Shown here: piece after piece, positions 53,481 to 62,084 of the stretch
Layout: the number at the start of each line of letters is the position of its first letter
How positions within the stretch are numbered: position 1 is the first letter of the stretch
NCBI RefSeq assembly: GCF_016802725.1
Contig: NC_052667.1
Span: 15,980,346-16,044,345 of the forward strand
Length of the DNA: 64,000 bases
Direction of reading: 5' to 3'
DNA from: Solenopsis invicta
Lineage: Eukaryota; Arthropoda; Insecta; Hymenoptera; Formicidae
Position numbers and translations under genes: made by a program
The notes under the pieces: generated by a model
What the model saw: the letters and a program-made list of their open reading frames with translations, nothing else
Databases searched by the model: none
Told to the model about the DNA's origin: nothing

Positions 53481-54379
53481 CTAATGTGTTCAAAAAGTAA
53501 GGCCAGTTTTTATTTATTTCAAAAAATATTTATTTATTTTTTCAAATTTATTTCGTTGTCTTCAAAGTAATTCTCTTTCGACACAACACACTTATACCAA
53601 CGTTTCTTTTAGTCCTCGAAATATTCAAGAATTAAAGTCGCCTTCCGGGATGGCTTTCAAAGCGCGCAGCGATTCACGCTATATCTCTTCTATCGTCTCA
53701 AAACAATTTTCCCGCAGTGGTCTTTTGAGTTTCGGAAATAGCCATAAGTCACACGGTGCTAAATTAGACGAATATGGTGGTTGTGGAACGATATGGATCG
53801 AATTTTTAGCGAAAAAGTAACAAAGAATGAGTACAGTGTGAGAAGGTACATTACCGTAGCGCAAAAACCAAGAATTGTCTGCCCACAATTCTGGTCTCTT
53901 CTTGCGAATAGCTTCAGCAAGGTTTCTAACAGTCATTCGATGATTAGCAAGCACAAGTTCTTCGATTTTTTTGACGTTGTTTATCATAGAGGTTGATAGT
54001 CGTCCGGAACGCTCTTCGTCTTCAATATTTTCACGACCTTCTTTGAACTGTTTATACCATTTGTAAACATTCCTTTTTGACAAAACATGATCTCCGAAGG
54101 CTTTCTGCAACATCCTAAATGTTTCTGCACCCGAAATTTTATTCCACAAACAAAATTTAATGCAATTTCTTTGCTCAATATAATTAAACATTGTAAAAAT
54201 CGCCAAATGCACTTTTAGCGTTGTACAAAACCAAGCGTAAGTAAAAACTAATGAATGTTTTGACATGAAATTTGTCACAGATGTCTGTCACAATGCCGGC
54301 AACTTAGAAAAAAATATTTATGTGCGGTTTACCCGCGCGATTTAAATTGAAAACTGGTCTTACTTTTTGGACACAGTAG
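53481..54379 (-). mobile_element. mariner with internal deletion (CTAMTGTGTYCAAAAAGTAAG ends)
   Basis: Both ends match CTA(A/C)TGTGT(T/C)CAAAAAGTAAG, flanked by TA (53479-53480, 54380-54381). At 899 bp it is shorter than a complete mariner. A terminal fragment of the same type is at 38370-38463. Confidence 0.85.
53679..54278 (-). pseudogene. mariner transposase lacking its centre
   Basis: A single open frame of 199 codons. From about residue 30 it carries the helix-turn-helix part (IEQRNCIKFCLWNKISGAET, YKWYKQFKEGRENIEDEE) to NLAEAIR. Then it jumps to RPELWADNSWFLRYGNVPSH, where the catalytic HDN Asp is G, and to YSSNLAPCDLWLFPKLKR with the last Asp. The first catalytic Asp region is deleted. 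The first ~29 residues are an extension with no match. It is dead although the frame stays open. Confidence 0.8.
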
Positions 54380-54381
54380 TA

Positions 54382-55144
54382 CGATGGATGTCATTCCATG
54401 TCCATGGACATGCAGATGTAAAATGGACCTAAAACGGATGTCCATAAAATGTGTGCTAGTCAGGAATGCAATACTACTTGGTACAGGGACATTTATAAAA
54501 AATATACGAACTAACAATAGAAATAAAATTTGAAACAAGCGGAAATTATTTTTCAAAGTAATTTTTTGAAGAAATTTTTATTATACTGCTAATTAGTATT
54601 TTTATTAATTAAAATTATAGCTCGGAATTACTGGCACATTTCAAGCCGATTTCTGAGGCGACGCCTACTGCTTTCTTTCAAGCTCCTCAGTCCGCTCGCA
54701 GTTCTACACCTGAACTACAGGCCGCGCGTCTAATATTTTGGCTCAGAAACGTCACTTATAAAAGAAATAGCCTAGGGCTTAGAAATAATTATTATTTTTA
54801 TAAATAATTATATAAAAATTTAATATTAATGTATGTAATATATTATATACATGCAATATAATATATATTTTAATAATATATATTCCCCAAAATATTATTA
54901 AAAAATTTTCACTTTTTAATTATATACTTTGAGGAAATATATTATTGTAATGTAGGTAGAACTTTGGAAAAACTACACCACCCTTGACGACTTTGACCTT
55001 TATATATATTATAGAGGTATAGATACTGAACAACTTTTTCTTATAAATTAATCGGCGATTTTGTACATTTCGAAATATACTTAAAGAAAAAAACAACAAT
55101 TTTTCTTAATTATTTCAAAAAATATTCATTTTATTAAAAAAGTG
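54382..55144. other. Non-coding stretch
   Basis: 54385-54450 has GGATGTC/GGACATCC-type sequence like the 50286 block. 54640-54770 is GC-richer without a recognisable gene. The rest is AT-rich. Confidence 0.4.
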
Positions 55145-55445
55145 GACTTCCGCTTCTGGTTGATTAGGTGTGAGTTGACAGCGTGGTTGAGTAAAGGTGC
55201 GAAGTGCGATTGTGAGAGGTGGAGTAGAGTGGTGAGAGCGAGTGTGTGAGAGAAGTTAGAGGACGGAACAAGGGGGGTAGAGAAGTGAAGGGAGAGAGGG
55301 GCTGAAGGGGTTAAGGTAATAGGGAAAGAAGGAAAGTCAGGCGATAGTGAGGTTAGGAGTTAAGTTAGGAGTTAGGTAATAAGGAAGTGAGACAGGGAGT
55401 CTAGGGAATTTATCGAGGAGAGGCCTTGGGCATAGAGTATAAAGA

Positions 55446-56284
55446 ATGGAGAGAGTGGATAACGCGGTAAATAAGGAGCGTGACGAAGCACAGATTGTGA
55501 AGTGTGCGATGGAAAACATAAAGGGGAGAGTGAGAAGAGAGAGATTAGGAAGCGCTGGGGATATAGAGGAGCATATGAAGAGAAAAAGAGAGTGGCTAGG
55601 TAGAAACTCATTAGGAGACAAGGAGGAAGCAGAGATATTTAAAAAGAGTAATCAGACGGTCAGATCACCGCAAGGAGGAGGGGGGTTAGAGAGAAAAATA
55701 AAAGAGTTATTTGCCAATTTGAGAGAGGAAATAAGTTAGAGGTGAGAGAAGGTTTGGAGGGAGTGAAGGAGGAAATAAGGAGAACAGGAGAAGGGCAGGA
55801 GACGCTAAAAAAAGAGGTGGAGAAGATGAGAGAGGAATTGAGGGTCAGAGAGGAAGGGTGGAGGAAACAAAGAGGGGAGTTGGTAGAAAGAATTGGGAAG
55901 TTAGAAAAAGAGTTAGAGGAAGTTAAAGAAGGGAATTTGGAGAGAGGGGCAGAGTGGGATAAGAAAAATGAGGAAAGAAAGAGAGAGGGAAGAGATGGGA
56001 AGGCGGAGGAAGAGGAATGGAAAGAAAGAGTAAAGAAGCTAGAAAGAAGATGGGAGAGTAAAGAGAGAGAGAGCAGGAGAAGGAACGTGATTGTAAAAGG
56101 TTGGAAGAAAGAGAGGGGAGAGATAAAAGGTGAATTAGAGGAGCTTAGTAGGTTAAGACTAAGAAGCAAGGCTAAGGTGGAAGGGATAAGAAGAATAGAA
56201 GAGGGCAGGAGAGAAGGTGGATGTATGTTAGTAGTGACAGTAGAGAAAGAAGAAATGAAGAGGGAGATTTTGAAAAATAAATAA
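55446..56284 (+). pseudogene. LINE ORF1, coiled-coil, one frameshift
   Basis: The frame 55446-55739 (97 codons) continues after a shift near 55738 as 55742-56284 (180 codons). Residues of the second part are almost all E, K, R, G and L in heptad-like spacing over about 120 residues, a strong coiled coil. The end (RRRNVIVKGW, KAKVEGIRRIEEGRREGGCM, TVEKEEMKREIL) looks like an RNA-binding module of LINE ORF1 proteins. It would act as an RNA chaperone in the ribonucleoprotein. Role inferred from position and composition. Confidence 0.6.
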
Positions 56285-56724
56285 AAAATAAAGGAGGAAA
56301 GAGGAATTTGGATAGAGAAAGACCTGACATGGGAAGAAAGAAGAACGAGATAGAGGCTAAGAAGGATAGCAGTTAGTGAGGAATTAAAGGAGAATAAGAG
56401 TGGGTAAGGGGGGGATTTGGATAGAGGGGATATGGTGGAGATGGAATGAAGAGAAAGAGGAATTGAGGGATGGGAGAGGGAGAAAATGGGATGGGGATAA
56501 GGAAAGGGGAAGGACGTTGAGCGGGGAGGGGGAAGGAGGAAGAAGTGAGGAGGAGAGGAGGAGAAAAAGGCAGGGGGAGTAATTGGGGTGAGGGGGAAAG
56601 GGGAGTTGCGGGAACAGATAAAAAGAACACGGGGATGGAAAGGGAGAGAGGGAAAAAGGGAAGAGAGGAGAGAAAAAAGAAGGGAGGAGGGAGAGGGAAA
56701 ACGGGGAGTAGGATGGAGGGGGGA

Positions 56725-57722
56725 AGGAATGAAGGAGTCAGTATAGCCTTTTGGAATGTAGCAGGTCTGAGGAATAAGGATAAAGAGTTTTGGAATGGAG
56801 TGGAAAAGTGGGAAGTGATGGTATTGATAGAAACATGGATAGAGGAAAAGGGATGGAAATATATTAAAGGGAAGTTACCGAAAGGATATGAGTGGAAGGT
56901 ACAGTGGGCGAAGAGGAAAAATAAGAAAGGAAGAGCAATAGGGGGTATGATGCTAAGAATTAGGAGGGAGTTGGTGGAAAAGGATACAGATGACCGAGGG
57001 AAAAAAGAGGGGATTAAGGAGGAGATTAAGTATGGGGGGGGCGATTAAGAGTAGTGGGAGTGTATGCGAACCAGGATTTAGGAGAGAAGTTAGAAGTTAG
57101 GAGAGAGGTTAGACCTGAGGAGATAGATGGAGAAAAGGGAAGAAGAGATAAGAACAATATGTGGGGGGGAATTTTAATGCTAGGACAGGGGAGGAGGGAG
57201 GAAAACTAAATGAAGATGAGTGGGGGAGGGGGAAAAAGGAAGAAAGTCAATTGATAAGAAGATGAATAAGGAGGGAAGAAAGTTGATAGAGTTTATAAGA
57301 GAGAGGGGATGATGGATTTTAAACGGAGAAATAAGTGGGGGGATGAGGAAGGTAACTGGACATATTCAGGGGGTAGAGGAAAATTAGTAATTGATGTTAT
57401 TTTAGTAAATAAAGGTGTGGAGGAAGAGATAGAAAGCTTAGAGATAGGGGATCAAATAGATTCGGATCATCATCCAATAGTAGTAAGATTAAAAGAGGGA
57501 GAAAGAAAGAAAAAACAGAAAGGAAGGAAATGCAAGATAGGACATAGAGGAAGATGGGATGAAGAGGGTAGAGAGCGGTTCAGGAGGGAGTTGGGAAGGG
57601 TAGAGGTAAAAGAAGATGAGGTGCAAGAAGGAATAAAAGACGTAGGAAAGAGGATAAGAGGTACGCTAGAAAGAATGGAAGAGGAAGGAAGAATAGAGGA
57701 GAAAAAAGGGAGAGGTTGGTAG
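56725..57722 (+). pseudogene. LINE apurinic-type endonuclease domain, frameshifted
   Basis: It begins VSIAFWNVAGL (catalytic Asn), then VLIETWIEEKGW (catalytic Glu) within 56545-57048. After a shift, the GDFNA motif appears near 57170 as GNFNARTG, with the catalytic Asp changed to Asn. The frame 57309-57722 gives MDFKRRNKW, WTYSGGRGKLVIDVILVN and DQIDSDHHPIVV with the final Asp-His. A basic, coiled segment follows. At least two frameshifts. Confidence 0.7.
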
Positions 57723-58030
57723 GATGAGGAGTCAGGGAGAAGAAGAGAAAGGTTAGAAGGACACTAAGAGAGTGGAGGAGGGGGTAGAGAGAAGGGCAAC
57801 AATATAAGAAAGAAGAGAAGGAATATAAGGAAATATGTGAGGAGAAAAAAAGGGAAAAGAACAGGAGATGGGAAAGAAAGGCGGAGGAGGCAAAATCGGT
57901 GGGGCAAGTGTGGAGGATTATAAATAGAGAAAGGAAGAAATGGAAGGGGATAAACAGAGATAAGAATGGAGGAATGGGAAAAATACTTTAAGAGATTGAT
58001 GGAAAGAACAGAGAGGAGGGTGATGGGGGG

Positions 58031-58572
58031 ATGGGAAGAGAGGAGAGGCTGGAGGAGGAGAGTGAGTTGGATAGAAGGGATATAGTTGGAGTATTGGGAA
58101 AGATAAAGGATGGAAAGGCGATACGGATGGATGAGGTGCCGGGGGAGGCTTGGAAATATGAAGGAGAGGAGATAGATGAATGGATTTGGAAGACGTGCAA
58201 TAAGATTTGGAGGGGTTGAAGGATGGCCGAAGGATTGGAATAAAGGGGTGTTAGTGCCAATATTGAAGAGGGGACAGGGTAAAGTAGTGGGGGATTCTAG
58301 GGATTATAATGACGATCATGCCGACGATGTATAAGATTATACGGCGGCATTGGCGAAAAAACTAAGGGAGGAAGTGAAGGGAAAAGAATTGATTCTACCG
58401 AATCAAACGGGATTCAGAAAGGGGGTGGGGACACTGGATAATAAATACGTTTTAAATTATTTAGTGAATAGGCAGATAGAAAGGAAGGGAAGGAAAATGG
58501 TGGCAGTGTTTGTTGACCTGAAAGCGGCGTTTGATTCGGTGGACAGGGGAATCTTGCTAAAAGCAATGAGAG
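58031..58572 (+). pseudogene. LINE reverse transcriptase, 5' part only
   Basis: Frames 58031-58219 and 58350-58572 give GKIKDGKAIRMDEVPGEAWK, PNQTGFRKGVGTLDNKYVLN and FVDLKAAFDSVDRGILLKAM, which are RT fingers and the first catalytic block with the FVDLKAAFD Asp. The sequence stops at the LTR boundary. The YxDD block would lie beyond the insertion, outside the window. Confidence 0.7.
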
Positions 58573-58820
58573 TGTTTGATCCTACGCGTTACGCTAACGC
58601 CATCTAAGCTCGCGGCCATCATGCGATCTACCGGCAGGACGCCGCTACATTTTATGTACTTGTGGGGGAATCTCAAGCGACAGCGCGCGCTTCCGTAACT
58701 CACTTCTTCTCGGGTCATCGACGCAATCGCAACTCACGTGCGTGAAATAAAGGGTATCATCAGAATTGTGACCAGAACTTCTATCATCCCTTCCTAAAGT
58801 CGATTGAGTACAATCGCACA
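58573..58820 (+). mobile_element. Probable 5' LTR of a BEL/Pao retrotransposon
   Basis: The 248-bp segment starts TGTTTGATCC and ends AATCGCACA (TGT..ACA), and contains AATAAA at about 58747. It is followed at once by TATTGGTCCTTCGAGCCGGA, which has the form of a primer-binding/leader region found after BEL/Pao LTRs. It interrupts the LINE RT. The 5 bp before it are GAGAG, so the same 5 bp are expected after the 3' LTR, outside the window. Confidence 0.6.
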
Positions 58821-59274
58821 TATTGGTCCTTCGAGCCGGATGTGAAGTCTACATAATTCTCCCGACCACGAGGGCACAGCAATCGTACCCAAGAAGAAGG
58901 AACCCACGCACCATTTTGAGACGACCACCGTTGCAACGATACGGACTCAGTGCTATCCGGTAACCGCCGAATTAAGGCAAGAACCACGCAGCAAGCACGC
59001 GGTCGCCGCTATGAAGCAGCATACAGCGAGATAAAAATATCCTCGATCGTGCACGTGGACCGGCGGTGTAGCGCCGCCATAATTGCATCCTCGCGAGCCC
59101 GCGAGCCATCGCCGGAAAGGCGAAAAGAGGTACGACCCTCCCCCCCATTTGCTTACACATCAAACGGGCCATCGCCACAATCATCGTGGTGCACCACACG
59201 CCTCTTATCCTCGTTCGAGAGGATCATCGGCAGCCGTCAAGGACATCTCGGATTCTCCCTCTCTCTCGTCGGTG
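58821..59274 (+). other. Probable BEL/Pao leader, first part
   Basis: GC-rich non-coding sequence after the primer-binding-like site, with no convincing long ORF. It leads into the 5'-truncated Jockey/CR1-like LINE at about 59275. Frames at 58950-59324 show no recognisable domain. Confidence 0.45.
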
Positions 59275-61192
59275 TCCCACTCTTGCTAGGTTGGCCACCT
59301 TCCGATCCCTGCGTAACAGGGTGAATATCCTGTTAGACACTGCCAGAAGTGGCTATCTCGGTCGACGCTTGGATTCTGCAGCATCGCCCGCCCGGCTGTG
59401 GTCTGAGCTACGATCACTGGGTCTTGCCAAATCTCGCTCCTCCTCTTCGACACTTGACCTCTCTCTCGACCAACTCAACTCCTTTTTCTGCTCCGCTCAT
59501 CTCTCTCCTCTCTCCCCTCATCCTCTTGCCTCCTCCCCTCTGTCGGTCCCTCTCTCTCCTCCTAGCTCTTCCCCATCTTCATCTATCTCCTTATCTCATC
59601 CCTCTTCATTTTACTTTCTAAACATCACGCCCATTGTCCTCCATAGGGCGCTCACCAGATGCTCCTCTAATGCCGCAGATCCTGACAACTTGAGTCGCCG
59701 CTTTATTCTTGATTGTCTCCCCTTCATCTTCCATATCATCCTCGATCTCCTGAACTTATCATTAAACTCCTCCACTTTTCCTTCCTCTTGGAAGCGCTCC
59801 CACATTATCCCTCTTCCCAAGGTCAAAACTCCCTCCTCTCCTTCCGACTACCGCCCTATTTCTCTCCTCTGTTTTCTCTCCAAGATCCTCGAGCGCATTG
59901 TCTTCGATCAGCTCTCTTTCCATCTCTCCTCTCTCCATCTCCTCGATCCTCTCCAATCCGGCTTCCGCTGCGGTTACAGCACACAGACTGCGCTCGTCAA
60001 GCTGGCGGACGACGTTAGACGGGCCGTTGATCAGAGAAAGGTCACCCTCCTCATCCTATTCGACTTCTCGAAGGCCTTCGACTCCGTCAGCCACGAGCTG
60101 CTTCTGCGTAAGCTTCCGCACTTCCACATCTCCCGCCCCGTCCTTCGCTGGTTCGAGTCTTACCTCTCTGGCAGGTCCCAGCGTGTCCGCGGTCACGACG
60201 GCTTCTCTTCTTGGAGTCTTATCCAAGCAGGCGTTCCTCAGGGCTCCGTTATCGGCCCCCTGCTTTTTGCTCTATTTATTAATGACCTGAGGACAGTGAT
60301 TCGCCACAGCCGACATCTACTCTACGCGGACGATCTGCAGATCTACCTGGACTTCTCTCCTGCCGATCTCGAATACGCGCTTGGGAGGATCAGAGAGGAC
60401 ATCTCCGCGATAGAGCAATGGGCTCGCAACAACCGACTCACCTTGAACGCCATGAAAACTAAGGCCATCCTCCTAGGTAGTGCTCGCTATGTCAATAATA
60501 TTCTTGCTAATAACAACATCGTTTTGGAAATTAACGGCACTCCTATCGAGGTCACCGATCGGGTGGTCAATCTTGGCTTGATCTTCACCAGCACTCTTAG
60601 CTGGAACGAGCAGGTCAGGTCTGTGTCCCAGCGCGTGAACGGCGTACTCTGGCGCCTCAAGTATTACCGGCACTGCCTCTCACGTCCCCTGCGCGTTCGC
60701 CTCGTGTCCTCTCTGATCTTCCCTATCTTTGACTATTGCTCTGCCGTCTTGACAGACCTCACCGGGTCGCATCGCCTTCAGCTCAGGCGTCTGATGAACA
60801 CCTGCGTACGCTTCATTTGCGACCTCCGCTGGGATGATCACGTCTCACATTTTTATTCTCAGCTTGGCTGGCTGAGGGCGGATGACAGGAGACTTTACCT
60901 CTTCGGCTGCTTCATCTTTGCCATCCTCCGTACAGGCATCCCTCCCTACTTAGCCTCCTTGCTCTTGCCCTGTCCAAGACCCAGAACGGCCTCCAGAGCT
61001 TCCCCACTGGACCTAGCGATCCCCTCCTGCCGCACCTCTACATTCCAGCGTTCCTTCGCCTTTACCGCTCCCTCTTTCTGGAACTCTCTCCCCATTGCTG
61101 TTCGCAGTGCTGAGTCTACTCGCTCCTTCAGACGTGGCCTCTTCGATTTTTTGCAGCAGCGTGGTGCGTCTCAGTCCCAGCCTCCGCCTTAA
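59186..61192 (+). CDS. Reverse transcriptase of a Jockey/CR1-like LINE (open, 5'-truncated)
   Basis: The open frame has 668 codons. The LINE part probably starts near residue 33 (about 59283), and the codons before are read from flanking DNA. Domains in order: a connector with SPARLWSELRSLGL, fingers (SDYRPISLLCFLSKILERIV, LLDPLQSGFRCGYSTQTAL), catalytic block A (LFDFSKAFDSVSH, about residue 292), QAGVPQGSVIGPLLF (about 347), catalytic LLYADDLQ (about 379), then thumb and a C-terminal domain with LRRLMNTCVRFICDLRWDDH and APSFWNSLPIAVR. No stop interrupts it, so the RT may be young. Without an endonuclease this copy cannot move by itself. Confidence 0.8.
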   Translation: MVHHTPLILVREDHRQPSRTSRILPLSRRCPTLARLATFRSLRNRVNILLDTARSGYLGRRLDSAASPARLWSELRSLGLAKSRSSSSTLDLSLDQLNSFFCSAHLSPLSPHPLASSPLSVPLSPPSSSPSSSISLSHPSSFYFLNITPIVLHRALTRCSSNAADPDNLSRRFILDCLPFIFHIILDLLNLSLNSSTFPSSWKRSHIIPLPKVKTPSSPSDYRPISLLCFLSKILERIVFDQLSFHLSSLHLLDPLQSGFRCGYSTQTALVKLADDVRRAVDQRKVTLLILFDFSKAFDSVSHELLLRKLPHFHISRPVLRWFESYLSGRSQRVRGHDGFSSWSLIQAGVPQGSVIGPLLFALFINDLRTVIRHSRHLLYADDLQIYLDFSPADLEYALGRIREDISAIEQWARNNRLTLNAMKTKAILLGSARYVNNILANNNIVLEINGTPIEVTDRVVNLGLIFTSTLSWNEQVRSVSQRVNGVLWRLKYYRHCLSRPLRVRLVSSLIFPIFDYCSAVLTDLTGSHRLQLRRLMNTCVRFICDLRWDDHVSHFYSQLGWLRADDRRLYLFGCFIFAILRTGIPPYLASLLLPCPRPRTASRASPLDLAIPSCRTSTFQRSFAFTAPSFWNSLPIAVRSAESTRSFRRGLFDFLQQRGASQSQPPP

Positions 61193-61595
61193 TTCTCATG
61201 CTACTCTACCTTATTTTGTTCTCTCTTGTTCCACGCAAATTCCCTAATCATCACTCTCATTTGTTTTCTCTTCTTTTGCGGCAATATATACACATATTTG
61301 TTTTCTTTCACTTATTGCTTGTTCCTTGCTATTCAATCTCCCGTATAGTTGTGTATCTTCGTTTCTGAGCATTTCTTAGTCTTTATCTTTACTTTTGTTA
61401 TTGCGATACTTTATCTGTATTCTATGCATCGTTATTCTACTTTAGTTTTTTTTATTTTTATGTTATTTTTTTTTATTTTTTTTTATGTTTATAATTTAGT
61501 CTTAAGTCGACACTTTTCTTCTTTATCTGTTCTTGCTATGTATCTGCCTGTCCTTAGAGGGCTTGCCCTAGGACAGTAATAAACGCCTATTCATT
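59275..61595 (+). mobile_element. 5'-truncated Jockey/CR1-like LINE
   Basis: A GC-rich, pyrimidine-rich element with an intact RT ORF, a 3' UTR of about 400 bp ending AATAAACGCC, and a (ATTC)n-type tail (CCTATTCATTCATTC). The endonuclease and ORF1 are absent, the usual result of incomplete target-primed reverse transcription. It seems to lie between two parts of a BEL/Pao leader. Confidence 0.7.
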
Positions 61596-62084
61596 CATTC
61601 TCTCATACACACAAGAGAGAAACGGACACGCACGTGCAGGCGCACGTCGAGAAAAGGACAGCGCAAAGCGGCTCTCTCCCTCTCTCTCGCTCTCGCCATT
61701 CGAGAGAGACAGCGACACGGCCGTAAAGGAGGCAGATCGACGCGGCGCAGAACAACAGCGTGATCGTCAACCTTCTGGTTTCAACGGCCATCATCGCAAC
61801 TCCCGCAGCTTCCACATTCCAGAGACAACAGCGCAAGTATTTCTATACAATCCAGGCTTGTATCGTAGTCACTCTTACCACGATTAATCAGTGATTGAGA
61901 ATATTAGGCGTACGACCACGTGATTATATGTATCATATAGGTTATATTTCTTGTCTACCGTATCGCATATGTAATCGTTGAGTTGGCGCTCGCAGAATTA
62001 TACGACAGGCTCGCACGGAGAAGCTCGTTCGTCACTCTATTTCTATCCCTCTCACAAGAGGCAAAATAATTTCATCACATTAAT
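61596..62084 (+). other. Leader upstream of the BEL/Pao gag ORF
   Basis: About 490 bp between the LINE tail and the gag ATG, with no ORF of note. TTGGCGCTCGCAGAA at about 61984 could be read as a primer-binding site, which would make 61600-61983 an LTR, but no TG..CA boundary supports this. The alternative, a leader continued from 58821-59274, is preferred. Confidence 0.4.

Larger units (their letters stand above)
55145..58572 (+). mobile_element. Purine-rich non-LTR retrotransposon (LINE), interrupted
   Basis: For 3.4 kb the plus strand is overwhelmingly G and A. It contains, in order, a coiled-coil ORF1, an apurinic-type endonuclease and the start of an RT, all broken by frameshifts. Similarity ends at 58572 inside the RT, where a BEL/Pao LTR begins. 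The 5' start is set by the onset of purine bias. Clade not certain: the RT segment FVDLKAAFDSVDR fits the group of LINEs with an N-terminal apurinic endonuclease (R1/I/Jockey/L1-like). Confidence 0.75.

Noticed and set aside
55660..56169. Minus-strand ORF of 169 codons rich in Ser, Leu, Phe and Pro
   Set aside because: It is antisense to the purine-rich coiled-coil ORF1 of the LINE.
56373..56630. Minus-strand proline/serine-rich ORF
   Set aside because: Antisense to the purine-rich LINE. Composition follows the strand bias.
59611..60018. Additional frames overlapping the Jockey/CR1-like RT
   Set aside because: Shadows of the 668-codon RT frame.
61984..61998. TTGGCGCTCGCAGAA as a primer-binding site with an LTR just upstream
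   Set aside because: No TG..CA bounded segment or polyadenylation signal fits. The LTR at 58573 with its adjoining leader explains the context better.
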